The position numbers were made by a program, and so were the translations under genes. DNA of 64,000 nt from Bacteroidota bacterium (GTDB lineage Bacteria > Bacteroidota > Bacteroidia > B-17B0 > Aurantibacillaceae): contig JAFDYB010000016.1 of assembly GCA_018267655.1 (NCBI GenBank), positions 1 to 64,000 on the forward strand. Direction: 5' to 3'. This document shows, one piece after another, positions 26,161 through 34,918 of this stretch. Every line of letters begins with the position of its first letter. Position 1 is the stretch's first letter. The notes under the pieces are model-generated. The model made no database searches. It worked only from the letters and a program-made list of their open reading frames with translations, and was not told the origin of the DNA.

Positions 26161-28107
26161 TTATTGATTGTGTTTATTTAAATCTTTTTCAATTATTTGG
26201 GTTACAAATGTAGCAAATTCATCAATACCAAATACACCAATATCGCCTTTGCCATGTTGACGAACGGCAATTTTATTTTCGGCTTCTTCTTTTTCGCCTA
26301 CAATTAGCATAAATGGTATTTTATTTATTTCATTATCTCGTATTTTTTTGCCAATTTTTTCGTTTCTTTCGTCGGTAAAACCCCTTAAATCCTTTGCTGA
26401 CAAAGCATTTTTTACATTTTCGGCATAGGCATTATATTTTTCACTAATTGGTAAAATTGCGAATTGGTCGGGGGTAAGCCAAAGTGGAAAATTACCGGCA
26501 CAATGTTCAATTAATACTGCAACAAAACGCTCTAAGCTGCCAAAAGGCGCACGATGTATCATTACGGGACGATGTTTTTGATTATCACTGCCGGTATATT
26601 CAAGCTGAAATCGTTCAGGTAAATTATAATCTACTTGTATTGTTCCTAATTGCCATTTACGACCCAAGGCATCTTTCACCATAAAATCGAGCTTTGGACC
26701 ATAAAATGCAGCCTCACCATATTCAACAACAGTTGGTAGGCCTTTTTCAGCAGCACTTTCAATAATTGCTTGCTCGGCAAGATTCCAATTTTCGTCGCTG
26801 CCAATGTATTTACTTCTGTCTTCTTTGTCGCGTAAACTAATTTGCGCGGTATAATGTTCAAAACCTAAGGCATTAAAAACGTACAATACTAAATCAATTA
26901 CTTTGCAAAACTCTTCTTTTACTTGGTCTGGACGGCAAAATAGGTGGGCATCATCTTGTGTAAAACCTCTTACCCTTGTTAAGCCATGCAATTCGCCATG
27001 TTGCTCGTAACGATAAACTGTGCCAAATTCAGCCAGGCGTACCGGCAAATCTTTATATGATTTTGGTGATGATTTGTAAATTTCGCAATGGTGTGGGCAA
27101 TTCATTGGTTTTAAGAAAAACTGCTCTCCCTCTTGCGGAGTATTTATTGGTTGAAAAGAATCTTTTCCATATTTTTCATAGTGCCCGCTGGTTACATATA
27201 ATTCTTTTTGAGCAATATGTGGTGTAACTACGGGCAAGTAACCTGTTTTTATTTGTGCTTTTTGAAGCATTTGAACAAGCCGTTCACGTAGCATTGCTCC
27301 CTTAGGTAACCAAAGCGGAAGGCCCATTCCCACTTTTTCACTAAAAGTAAAAAGCTCAAGTTCTTTGCCAAGCTTACGATGATCGCGTTTTTTAGCCTCT
27401 TCAAGCAATGTTAAATATTCTTTTAATTCTTTATCTTTAGGAAAGCTTATACCGTATATACGAGTAAGTTGTTTGTTTTTTTCATCGCCACGCCAATATG
27501 CTCCGGCCACGCGAAGTAGTTTAACTGCTTTAATAAAACCAGTGTTGGGAATATGTGGCCCACGGCACAAATCAGTAAAATTGCCTTGCGTATAAAAAGT
27601 TATATCGCCATCATTTAAGCCCTCTAGTAATTCTAATTTATAGGGGTCGTTTTTTTCTTTAAAGTAAGCAATAGCATCTGCTTTCGAAATATTTTTTCTA
27701 ATGTATTCGTTTTTTTGAGATGCTAATTCTAGCATTTTTTTCTCAATTTTTTCGAGTTCATCTGCACTAAATGATCTGTCGCCAAAATCAATATCGTAAT
27801 AAAATCCATTTTCTACTGGTGGACCAATTGCGAATTTAATTCCTGGATAAAATGACTCTAATGCTTCAGCCATAAGATGTGCAGTTGAATGCCACATTGT
27901 TTCTTTTCCTTCTAACGAGTCCCACGTAAGTAAATTTATAGTTGCATCAGTAGTTAGGGGGCGTGTAGCGTCCCATACTTGGTTATTAATTTTTGCGGCT
28001 AAAACGTTACGTGCCAAGCCCTCGCTAATGCTACGGGCTACTTCGAGTGATGTGGTTCCAGATACGTATTCTCTAACTGAACCATCGGGTAATGTTACTT
28101 TTATCAT
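26161..28107 (-). CDS. thrS: threonine-tRNA ligase
   Basis: A 648-residue class II synthetase. Order: TGS domain ([19 protein letters not shown]), editing domain with the zinc/His motif [12 protein letters not shown] and [14 protein letters not shown], then the catalytic core with motif 2 ([32 protein letters not shown] region), the zinc Cys in [15 protein letters not shown], motif 3 ([15 protein letters not shown]) and the anticodon-binding domain ([15 protein letters not shown]). The ATG at 28107 starts directly at the TGS domain; an in-frame ATG 21 bp upstream adds MYVGQIK, which is not conserved. A TATCTTTG box lies at 28152-28145. Followed by infC. Confidence 0.95.
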   Translation of the reverse strand: MIKVTLPDGSVREYVSGTTSLEVARSISEGLARNVLAAKINNQVWDATRPLTTDATINLLTWDSLEGKETMWHSTAHLMAEALESFYPGIKFAIGPPVENGFYYDIDFGDRSFSADELEKIEKKMLELASQKNEYIRKNISKADAIAYFKEKNDPYKLELLEGLNDGDITFYTQGNFTDLCRGPHIPNTGFIKAVKLLRVAGAYWRGDEKNKQLTRIYGISFPKDKELKEYLTLLEEAKKRDHRKLGKELELFTFSEKVGMGLPLWLPKGAMLRERLVQMLQKAQIKTGYLPVVTPHIAQKELYVTSGHYEKYGKDSFQPINTPQEGEQFFLKPMNCPHHCEIYKSSPKSYKDLPVRLAEFGTVYRYEQHGELHGLTRVRGFTQDDAHLFCRPDQVKEEFCKVIDLVLYVFNALGFEHYTAQISLRDKEDRSKYIGSDENWNLAEQAIIESAAEKGLPTVVEYGEAAFYGPKLDFMVKDALGRKWQLGTIQVDYNLPERFQLEYTGSDNQKHRPVMIHRAPFGSLERFVAVLIEHCAGNFPLWLTPDQFAILPISEKYNAYAENVKNALSAKDLRGFTDERNEKIGKKIRDNEINKIPFMLIVGEKEEAENKIAVRQHGKGDIGVFGIDEFATFVTQIIEKDLNKHNQ

Positions 28108-28144
28108 TTTTATTTGGCCTACATACAACGTAGGATTTGTTTTT

Positions 28145-28152
28145 CAAAGATA
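28145..28152 (-). promoter_or_regulatory. candidate -7 box for thrS-infC
   Basis: TATCTTTG on the minus strand matches TAnnTTTG and would give a leader of about 30 nt to the thrS ATG at 28107. A -33 element is not clear. Confidence 0.45.
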
Positions 28153-28228
28153 TTGTTTTTTATTGACATTTGCTTTTAGAGGCCTAATATTTTTTGCCTA
28201 CTAATAAAGATTTGAATAGTAGTAAAAT

Positions 28229-28258
28229 CTAAAAAGCGCTCAACTGAGCGCTTTTTAG
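28229..28258. terminator. strong bidirectional terminator after the cold-shock gene
   Basis: CTAAAAAGCGCTCA and TGAGCGCTTTTTAG pair perfectly (14 bp, 2-nt loop), with a GC core and flanking A/T tracts. It lies 68 bp after the cold-shock stop and before the thrS promoter box. Confidence 0.85.
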
Positions 28259-28326
28259 TATTAGTGTGTTTTAATTAAAGTAAAACAAAAGTATTCTTAC
28301 TTTAATTTGTAAAATTAGTATATTAT

Positions 28327-28515
28327 TTAAGCTAACGAAACGTTAATAGCATTCAATCCTTTTTTACCTTGCTCTACTTCAAAAGTAACTACGTCGTTTT
28401 CGCGTATTTTGCTTTTTAAGCCCGACACGTGCACGAATACCTCTTCGCCATCATCTGCTTTAATAAATCCGAATCCTTTTGTTTCATTAAAAAATTTAAC
28501 TGTTCCTTTTTTCAT
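28327..28515 (-). CDS. CspA-family cold-shock protein
   Basis: A 62-residue single cold-shock domain: MKKGTVKFFNETKGFGFIKA contains RNP1 (KGFGFI) and EVFVHVSGL contains RNP2. Such proteins bind single-stranded RNA and melt secondary structure. The gene has its own consensus promoter about 200 bp upstream, leaving an untranslated leader of about 190 nt, much longer than other leaders in this window and reminiscent of the thermosensing cspA leader of E. coli. Terminated by the strong hairpin at 28229-28258. Confidence 0.92.
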   Translation of the reverse strand: MKKGTVKFFNETKGFGFIKADDGEEVFVHVSGLKSKIRENDVVTFEVEQGKKGLNAINVSLA

Positions 28516-28713
28516 TGTGTTTTTGATTTTGTGCCTTATTTTGAAGGCTGGTTTTTATTTGTTTTTGATTGTTAAAAATTGGTGTTATTAGATCCCAAGA
28601 GAAATATAAATTTTTGCTTGTTTAAATGTTCATTTATATAAATTTGGAATTGTGATTTTTGAGTAATTGATTTATTAATTTAGAAATTGCATAAAACCTT
28701 TAATTAAGGAATG

Positions 28714-28743
28714 CAAATGTACTAAAAATTTTAATATTACAAA
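28714..28743 (-). promoter_or_regulatory. cold-shock gene promoter (-33 TTTG, -7 TACATTTG)
   Basis: On the minus strand TTTG (28743-28740) and TACATTTG (28721-28714) are spaced by 18 nt, a complete match to the Bacteroidota vegetative promoter. Predicted start is near 28708, about 190 nt before the ATG at 28515. Confidence 0.65.
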
Positions 28744-28847
28744 AATTAAGTCTAATATATTTGTTTTTAAGGCTTAATGCCCAAAAAATCCTTTAGTAGC
28801 ATTTAAAAAGTATATAAATTTGAAGTAACTTTTTATTAAAAATGCGC

Positions 28848-28955
28848 GCGTCAAAAGCATTTCGCTGAGACTGCGGTGATACTGAGCCCTTCCGAGAATG
28901 GCTTGTTAGATTAAAAGGCACGGCGATGTTGCAGGCAAAGACACAAAGCGTCAAA
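28848..28955. repeat. GC-rich ~92-bp segment flanked by 8-bp direct repeats
   Basis: GCGTCAAA occurs at 28848-28855 and again at 28948-28955, exactly 100 bp apart. The enclosing stretch 28843-28956 has 60 G/C in 114 bases by hand count, against a strongly AT-rich background. No terminal inverted repeats and no open frame are visible. It may be a small non-autonomous insertion with target duplication, a dispersed repeat, or a structured RNA. Confidence 0.45.
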
Positions 28956-29145
28956 GTAATTTGTATTTAGATATGTTAAAAATTTACCAACTGAATAATT
29001 GGTGTTTTGTCGAATAATTCAAATTTTATTGTAAATAACACTAATTTATCTTGTATTTAGCTAGTTTGTAAAAAGACAGTATTTCCAAAAAAACATCTTG
29101 TGCTTGGATTTAATAGACTTTTTGAAAATGAAAATTACCAAATAA

Positions 29146-29391
29146 ACTAAGTATCTTTCCAGCAAAAACTATTTGGAATTATTTGATATACTGATAAAAG
29201 ATACTGCCAAAGTCCGTCGGGTTCAAAAAAGTGGGAAAAGAATATGAACATCTACCACTGACAATTATATTTATACCCAAAAATTATTGGCAGAGTACGC
29301 TGAGCAAACGCAAAACGAATTAAGAATTTATTTAATCAATAACTTAAGCACTAAAGAAAAAAACGAGCAGATTGGATTACAAGATTTTTAG
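29146..29391 (+). pseudogene. decayed reading frame of unknown origin
   Basis: One frame reads protein-like sequence (KNYLELFDILIKDTAKVRRV ...) up to an in-frame TGA near 29242, then continues in the same frame with NYIYTQKLLAEYAEQTQNEL and INNLSTKEKNEQIGLQDF to a TAG at 29389. Upstream, the frame is interrupted again by TAA at 29143. There is no start codon and no family I recognise. It looks like the 3' remnant of an inactivated gene, though chance cannot be excluded. Confidence 0.3.
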
Positions 29392-29406
29392 ACTGAATAC
29401 AATAAC

Positions 29407-30678
29407 TTATTTTCCATTAATGTTTACATAAACATTTCCTTGACGCCAATAATCAACCGCTAAATACCAGTGATCTTTATAAAATTGGCTTCTTTCAAGA
29501 ACATAGTCTGAATTGCTATAAGGGTTATTTGTTTTATAAAATTCATACCTAACCGACGATGGACTTGTTTCGATACCGTAAACCCACGTTTCGCTTTTTG
29601 TATTTTTATAAATATTGGTAGGTTCGCCAAAAATTATATAAACCATACCTCTGTCGGTTTTCCAGCCTTGCGTGTAACTGCTGTAATACTTGTTAGCTTC
29701 CTTTACTCTGCCATAATAGCGTTTTAATAATTCCTTAGCGCGCTCGTTACTTCCTCCAATTGTTTTCCAAAAGTTATCAATGGCATTTTTTTTATCTTCT
29801 GAATTTTTGCAGGATTCATACTCGGCCTTGTTCATAATATATCTGGTACAGTCAATCATTTCATTAATATTTGCAACTCCCGGAAAATAGTCGTTAACAG
29901 TATAGTAAGTAGCGCCGTCCGCTTGTTTAGTATCAGTTCTAATATGATAAAAACCATGTTTATTAAAATTAAGTTTTATTTCTCCGTTTATAATAGGGGT
30001 CGTGTAAAAACTATCGGGCTTAAATTTATTTTCGTCGGGAGCCTTTGATGAAAAAGGAGGTAAGGCCGGCCCAAATTCTTTAAAAAAGCAATCAATATTA
30101 GCTTCGGTACTATGTTTATCATTCACTTTTATAACTGCTTCATTTCCTAGTTCAAAGCTGTTATTAAATGAAATTTCATTATTTCTGAAAGCTAAAAAAT
30201 TTTGTTTGCTATTAAGGTTTGTTTTATCAATTGCAATGTTATTTGAATAATTTGTTTTTTTATTAATATCTGTAACTGTTATAATTAAGTTGTAGTTATT
30301 GCCCCTGATAGCATTTACCTTTAAGTAATTTACTATATTTTTAATTTGAACATGTTCATCGGCGCGATCAATAACATGAATTGTATTACTATCGCAAATA
30401 CGTTTTTGATTATTGGGGTACAACATAAATTTAATGTAAATATCGGCGTAAAAAGCTGTAGCTGTATCAGGGCGGCGGTAAATTAAATTTTCGTTTACTA
30501 CTTGAACAAACAAGGTGCTAATAGAATCGTTATTATGATAAATAATTGTGTTTACTTCAAGTAAATCACTATCGGGGTTTTTAATACTTTTGCTTGGCTT
30601 TGCAACGTAATTTCGTTTGTTAACTTTGCAGGAATATATAAAAATAAGCAGTAAAAAATATAATGTGTATTTTAGCAT
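29407..30678 (-). CDS. GWxTD-domain lipoprotein
   Basis: A 423-residue protein with signal peptide and lipobox IYSC (Cys17). The middle is beta-rich (two or more immunoglobulin-like or macroglobulin-like segments). The C-terminal part, from about residue 300, is the GWxTD domain: YYGRVKEANKYYSSYTQGWK, then TDRGMVYIIFGEP, TWVYG and VRYEFYK. The domain occurs in Bacteroidota and some other phyla and has no assigned function. It is divergent from the AI-2E-type permease, only 33 bp apart. A TAATTTTG box ends 5 nt before the ATG. Confidence 0.85.
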   Translation of the reverse strand: MLKYTLYFLLLIFIYSCKVNKRNYVAKPSKSIKNPDSDLLEVNTIIYHNNDSISTLFVQVVNENLIYRRPDTATAFYADIYIKFMLYPNNQKRICDSNTIHVIDRADEHVQIKNIVNYLKVNAIRGNNYNLIITVTDINKKTNYSNNIAIDKTNLNSKQNFLAFRNNEISFNNSFELGNEAVIKVNDKHSTEANIDCFFKEFGPALPPFSSKAPDENKFKPDSFYTTPIINGEIKLNFNKHGFYHIRTDTKQADGATYYTVNDYFPGVANINEMIDCTRYIMNKAEYESCKNSEDKKNAIDNFWKTIGGSNERAKELLKRYYGRVKEANKYYSSYTQGWKTDRGMVYIIFGEPTNIYKNTKSETWVYGIETSPSSVRYEFYKTNNPYSNSDYVLERSQFYKDHWYLAVDYWRQGNVYVNINGK

Positions 30679-30683
30679 TTCAT

Positions 30684-30691
30684 CAAAATTA
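30684..30691 (-). promoter_or_regulatory. candidate -7 box for the GWxTD gene
   Basis: TAATTTTG on the minus strand ends 5 nt before the ATG at 30678, so the transcript would start at or beside the start codon. Confidence 0.4.
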
Positions 30692-30699
30692 AAAAAAAC

Positions 30700-30707
30700 T
30701 ATCTTTG
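30700..30707 (+). promoter_or_regulatory. candidate -7 box for the AI-2E/DUF2461/regulator operon
   Basis: TATCTTTG matches TAnnTTTG and ends 4 nt before the GTG start at 30712. It interleaves with the divergent box at 30684-30691; both fit in 24 bp. Confidence 0.45.
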
Positions 30708-30711
30708 TAAA

Positions 30712-31803
30712 GTGAGTTTTAAAATAAACATTTGGAGAATTATAGGTATTTTGGCGATTATTGGCTTTGCAGTTTTATTTTTTAAAATAATGGTGTATTT
30801 GGTTATTTCGCTTATCTTATTCTTAATAGGCTATCCCATTACGTATCGTATTGAAAAAATTAAATTAGGTAAATTTAAAATTCCTGATGCACTTGCTGCT
30901 TTAATTACAATAATTTTATTATTATCTTTTTTTGTGTTTTTATTTTTTTTAATTCTTCCCCCACTTATAAATGAAGCAAAAACATTATCCGGTTTAAATT
31001 TTTACGATGTACTGCACAATAGTTTAAACCAGTTTCCGACACTAAAAAATTTATTGCTTAAATTTGGTACTGAAGATGAGCTAAAAATTCAATTGTCAAA
31101 ACAGTTTAATGATTTTTCAAACTCTTTTAGCATAAGTCAAATAGCAAACAATATTTCTGTTTATTTTTCTACAATTATTGGCGGAACTTTGTGCGTTTTA
31201 TTTATAACATTCTTTTTTTTAAAAGATGAAAATATTGTTCGCAGCAGCATACTATCAATTACACCAAAAGATGTTGAAAACGATATTCGCGTTGTTTTAG
31301 TTACAAGTAAAAAAATGTTAAGCCGATATTTTTCAGCATTATTTATTGATATGATTATTGTAGGAACAAGCGTTTTTATATTAATGAGTGTTTTTTCTAT
31401 TAAAAATGCTTTAATAATAGCAACTGTAGCAGGTATTTTAAATGTAATTCCCTACGTTGGTTCAGCTATAACATTAATAATAGCGCTATTTTTAGGCTTA
31501 AGTAGTTGCATTAGTTCAGGCAATTATGAATTAATGGCGCCCACAATAAATAAAATATTTTTTTCGATTTTAGGTGTAATTGCACTTGATGGGTTTATAG
31601 TACAACCTTATTTATTTTCAAACTCGGTAAAGGCACACCCTCTCGAAATATTTATTGTAACCTTAATGGCTGCTACAATTGGTGGAATTGTTGGCATGAT
31701 TGTGGCGTTGCCTGTTTATACACTTATTAGAATTATAGCTAAGGAATTTTTAACACACGTTAAATTTTTTAGAAAAATATCAGAAAGTATAGACGATAAA
31801 TGA
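30712..31803 (+). CDS. AI-2E/PerM-family membrane permease
   Basis: A 363-residue integral membrane protein with about 7-8 transmembrane helices: two N-terminal, one near 62-82, then a soluble segment, and a block of helices from about 150 to the end. The conserved IPYVGSAITLI and KAHPLEIFIVTLMA motifs are those of the AI-2E/PerM (TqsA-like) family, whose members export quorum signals, Na+/H+ or unknown solutes, so the substrate is not predictable. GTG start. The stop overlaps the next ATG (ATGA), indicating translational coupling with the DUF2461 gene. Confidence 0.9.
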   Translation: MSFKINIWRIIGILAIIGFAVLFFKIMVYLVISLILFLIGYPITYRIEKIKLGKFKIPDALAALITIILLLSFFVFLFFLILPPLINEAKTLSGLNFYDVLHNSLNQFPTLKNLLLKFGTEDELKIQLSKQFNDFSNSFSISQIANNISVYFSTIIGGTLCVLFITFFFLKDENIVRSSILSITPKDVENDIRVVLVTSKKMLSRYFSALFIDMIIVGTSVFILMSVFSIKNALIIATVAGILNVIPYVGSAITLIIALFLGLSSCISSGNYELMAPTINKIFFSILGVIALDGFIVQPYLFSNSVKAHPLEIFIVTLMAATIGGIVGMIVALPVYTLIRIIAKEFLTHVKFFRKISESIDDK

Positions 31804-32465
31804 GCATGAATAGGCTAATAAATTTTCTTGAGCAACTTAAACTTAATAATAATAAAGAGTGGTTTGAAGCAAATAAAAATACCTATCTTGAATGTAAATT
31901 CAATTTCGAAAAAATTGTACAAGAAATTATAATAGGTATTTCAAAATTTGATAAAGCAATTTTACCTACCTATGATGCAAAAAAGTGTGTGTTTAGAATT
32001 TATAAAGATGTAAGATTTAGCAAAGACAAATCGCCTTACAAAACAAATTTTGGTGCAAGTATTAATCCCGGTGGTAAAAGATCATTAATAGCAGGCTATT
32101 ATCTGCATATAGAACCTAATAATTCTTTTATTGCAGGTGGCGTGTACATGCCAATACCAGAGCATTTGGCAGCTATAAGGCAAGAAATAGATTATAATTC
32201 CTCGCAATTATTAAAAATCTTTAACTCTAAAGGATTCAAAGCTTTTTTCAATGGCTTTGATGAAATTGATAAATTAAAATCAGCACCAAAAAATTACGAT
32301 AAAAATCACCCTCATATTAAATTATTAAAAAACAAACATTTTACATTTAGCAGCCACTTAACAAATAAAATGATTTTAAATAAAAATTTTGTTAGTAATG
32401 CTATTGAGCGCTACAAATCTCTATACCCGGCACTTGTATATTTACGAAACGCAGTTGAAAAATAA
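31800..32465 (+). CDS. DUF2461-family protein
   Basis: A 221-residue cytoplasmic protein of the DUF2461 (TIGR02453) family: FLEQLKLNNNKEWFEANKN at the start, then FRIYKDVRFSKDKSPYKTNF, GYYLHIEPNNSFIAGGVYMP and the C-terminal LKNKHFTFSSHLTN. The family is widespread in bacteria and fungi but its function is unknown. It overlaps the upstream permease by 4 bp and is followed after 4 bp by the receiver/AAA+ regulator, so the three are probably a transcription and translation unit. Confidence 0.9.
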   Translation: MSMNRLINFLEQLKLNNNKEWFEANKNTYLECKFNFEKIVQEIIIGISKFDKAILPTYDAKKCVFRIYKDVRFSKDKSPYKTNFGASINPGGKRSLIAGYYLHIEPNNSFIAGGVYMPIPEHLAAIRQEIDYNSSQLLKIFNSKGFKAFFNGFDEIDKLKSAPKNYDKNHPHIKLLKNKHFTFSSHLTNKMILNKNFVSNAIERYKSLYPALVYLRNAVEK

Positions 32466-32469
32466 AATA

Positions 32470-33621
32470 ATGGCAAAAATATTAGTTACCGACGACGAAA
32501 AAGCAATAAGAAGAAGTATAAAAGAAATTTTAGAATTTGAAAAACATCAAATTGATGAAGCTGAAGATGGCGTAATGGCCTTAAATATGGCAAGTGCAAA
32601 TAATTACGATGTAATTTTATGTGATATTAAAATGCCTAAATTAGATGGAGAAGAGTTACTTTCAAAGTTAATTGAAACAAATAATCCAGCAGCAATAATT
32701 ATGATGAGCGGCCACGGAACAATTGATACTGCAGTTAGCTGTGTTAAAAAAGGCGCTTATGACTATTTAGCTAAACCAATTGATTTAAACCGACTATTAG
32801 TTTCAATAAAAAACGCTCTTGATAAAAATACATTAGTAACCGAAACAAAAACTTTAAAAAAGAAAATTTCTAAATCAACTGAAATGATTGGAAAATCAAC
32901 AGCATTAACAAAGGTGAAAGAAATTGTTGCAAAGGTTGCTCCTACCGAAGCCAGAATTTTGATAACAGGCTCAAACGGTAGCGGCAAAGAACTAGTTGCT
33001 AAACAAATACACGAAAAAAGTAACAGAAGTACAGGACCATTAATAGAAGTTAACTGCGCCGCCATACCGTCAGATTTAATAGAGAGCGAATTGTTTGGGC
33101 ATGAAAAAGGTTCATTTACAAGCGCCGTATCACAACGCAAAGGAAAATTTGAACTAGCTGAAGGCGGAACACTTTTTTTAGATGAAATTGGAGATATGAG
33201 CATAAGTGCGCAAGCTAAAGTACTGAGAGCCCTTCAAGAAAATAAAATTATGAGAGTTGGCGGCGATAAAGAAATAAAAGTAAACGTGCGTGTAATTGCT
33301 GCTACAAACAAAGATTTAAAAAAAGAAATAGAACAAAATAATTTTAGAGAAGATTTATTTCATCGCTTGGCAGTAATACCTATAAACGTGCCATCGCTTA
33401 ACGAACGTGTTGACGATATACCTGAATTATGCGATTATTTTATTGCATCTATTTGCGAAGAGATGGGTATTTCTAAAAAGAAAATTTCTGAGTCAGCTAT
33501 AAAACTACTTCAAAAAAATAATTGGCCTGGCAACATTCGCCAGTTTAGAAACGTAATAGAGCGTTTAATTATATTAAGTGGGAATGATATAACCGAAAAA
33601 GAAGTTGAGCAGTTTATTTAA
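32470..33621 (+). CDS. receiver-AAA+ (NtrC-like) regulator without HTH domain
   Basis: A 383-residue response regulator. Residues 1-120 form a receiver (ILVTDDEKAIRRS acidic pocket, phospho-Asp in VILCDIKMPKLDGE, and the Lys in YLAKPI). Residues ~140-370 form the sigma54-type AAA+ domain: Walker A ITGSNGSGKELVAKQ, GTLFLDEIGDMSISAQAK, RVIAATNKDL, NWPGNIRQFRNVIERL. The loop that contacts sigma54, normally GAFTGA, reads GSFTSA. The protein ends right after the AAA+ domain, without the Fis-type helix-turn-helix. The ATG at 32470 starts exactly at the receiver; the longer frame adds unrelated residues over the upstream gene. The partner kinase is not adjacent. Confidence 0.9.
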   Translation: MAKILVTDDEKAIRRSIKEILEFEKHQIDEAEDGVMALNMASANNYDVILCDIKMPKLDGEELLSKLIETNNPAAIIMMSGHGTIDTAVSCVKKGAYDYLAKPIDLNRLLVSIKNALDKNTLVTETKTLKKKISKSTEMIGKSTALTKVKEIVAKVAPTEARILITGSNGSGKELVAKQIHEKSNRSTGPLIEVNCAAIPSDLIESELFGHEKGSFTSAVSQRKGKFELAEGGTLFLDEIGDMSISAQAKVLRALQENKIMRVGGDKEIKVNVRVIAATNKDLKKEIEQNNFREDLFHRLAVIPINVPSLNERVDDIPELCDYFIASICEEMGISKKKISESAIKLLQKNNWPGNIRQFRNVIERLIILSGNDITEKEVEQFI

Positions 33622-33644
33622 TTGCTATTAAAATTTGAAAAAAA

Positions 33645-34880
33645 TTATTCAAATCTTAAGCTATCAATTGGGTCGAGTTCAGAGGCTCTTTTTGCAGGAA
33701 TGTACCCGCTTAATAGCCCAACTACAATGCAAATAATTAAGCCGCTAATAATCCAAAACCAAGGAATAAAAAAGCCAGTACTTAACGAAAGACTTATGAT
33801 GTTTCCTATAGCAATACCTAAAAAAATTCCTAAAATTCCGCCACAAATACAAATTACAATACTTTCTATTAAAAATTGATTTTTAATAGTAGAAGCTGCA
33901 GCTCCCAATGCCTTTCTAACTCCTATTTCGCGAGTGCGTTCTGTAACACTTACCAACATTATGTTCATTAACCCAATTGCAGCACCTAACAATGTAATTA
34001 AACCTATTAGAGTAGCACCAATGGTTACTTTTTTTAAATTATTAATTAAAATATTTGCTAGGTTATCTGATTTAATTACATCAAAATTATTATGCTCAAT
34101 AGTATTTAGGCGTCTTACATTTCTAAATAATGCTTGAGCTTCGCCAAAGGCAACGTTTAATAATTGGTTTGAACGACATAGAACGTTTATGGTAAAACTC
34201 ATGTCAGGCTTTGAAAAATTTTGCCGAGCATTTAATATAGGAATAATGCATATTTTATCCCCACCAAAACCACTACTACTCCCTTTGCTTTTCAACACGC
34301 CTATAACCTTATATTTTGCGGCACCAATTCGAATAAAATTACCTGCCGATTTTTGATTTTTAAATAACGAATACGCAACTTCGTGGCCAAGAATAACTAA
34401 ATTATTTCCTGTTGTTATCTCATCACTTAAAAAATTTCTTCCCTCTTCAAGTTCGTAACCGGAAACGTTTATGTAATTTTCATCGCTTCCAAATACCTGT
34501 ATATTGGGATTTGTTTTTTTACTTTCAAATTTAAGCCGCGCTGTACCACTTGCCATTGTTGATATTGAAGTTATTGCCGGAAAATTAAATTTTTGCTTAA
34601 ACATCAGCGCTTCTTTAAACGTTATTTTAGGGAATGCATTTGTACTTTTACCTTTACGCCTTACTTTTATATTTATATCTGCATTTCTTATAGTAAATGT
34701 ATTTGCGCCCATGTTAGTAAAATTATTATTGATACCATTTTTTATTGCATCAATGGCAGATAATATTCCTACCAAAGCTGTAATACCAATACTTATAATT
34801 AGCATGGTAATTGTAGCCCTTAATTTATTGGCTTTTATAGCGCCAAATGCAATGAGAATATTTTCGCGAATAAATAACAT
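33645..34880 (-). CDS. MacB/FtsX-type ABC transporter permease
   Basis: A 411-residue permease: N-terminal transmembrane helix (LRATITMLIISIGITALVGI), a large periplasmic MacB-like core (NNFTNMGANTFTIRN, GRNFLSDEITTGNNLVILGH), then the FtsX domain with three helices, including MNIMLVSVTERTREIGVRKA and the terminal VGLLSGYIPAKRASELDPID. Such permeases export lipoproteins, peptides or macrolides together with an ATPase and often a membrane-fusion protein; neither is adjacent. Convergent with the regulator gene (23 bp) and divergent from the spermidine-synthase-like gene. Confidence 0.9.
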   Translation of the reverse strand: MLFIRENILIAFGAIKANKLRATITMLIISIGITALVGILSAIDAIKNGINNNFTNMGANTFTIRNADINIKVRRKGKSTNAFPKITFKEALMFKQKFNFPAITSISTMASGTARLKFESKKTNPNIQVFGSDENYINVSGYELEEGRNFLSDEITTGNNLVILGHEVAYSLFKNQKSAGNFIRIGAAKYKVIGVLKSKGSSSGFGGDKICIIPILNARQNFSKPDMSFTINVLCRSNQLLNVAFGEAQALFRNVRRLNTIEHNNFDVIKSDNLANILINNLKKVTIGATLIGLITLLGAAIGLMNIMLVSVTERTREIGVRKALGAAASTIKNQFLIESIVICICGGILGIFLGIAIGNIISLSLSTGFFIPWFWIISGLIICIVVGLLSGYIPAKRASELDPIDSLRFE

Positions 34881-34918
34881 TAAAGAAGATTTGCTAAATT
34901 TACCAAAACCAAATTAAA

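Larger units (their letters stand above)
28744..29406. other. gene-free stretch with GC-rich insert and decayed frame
   Basis: No intact gene is seen between the cold-shock promoter and the GWxTD gene. The left part is ordinary AT-rich sequence; 28843-28956 is strikingly GC-rich for this genome and bounded by direct repeats; 29146-29391 carries a disrupted reading frame. No tRNA or other known RNA was recognised. Confidence 0.7.

Noticed and set aside
28865-28895. CTGAGA ... CCCTT resembling part of a TPP riboswitch
   Set aside because: The rest of the thi-box (the conserved CCTGA / GGATAATGCCAGCG part) is missing and the next gene in this direction is not a thiamine gene.
33622-33879. Open frame right after the receiver-AAA+ gene that might have been its missing HTH domain
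   Set aside because: It is antisense to the MacB-like permease end, has no helix-turn-helix pattern and no separation from a chance frame.
34504-34917. 137-codon plus-strand frame in the permease region
   Set aside because: It is the reverse complement of the permease's hydrophobic coding sequence; hydrophobicity arises from antisense codons.
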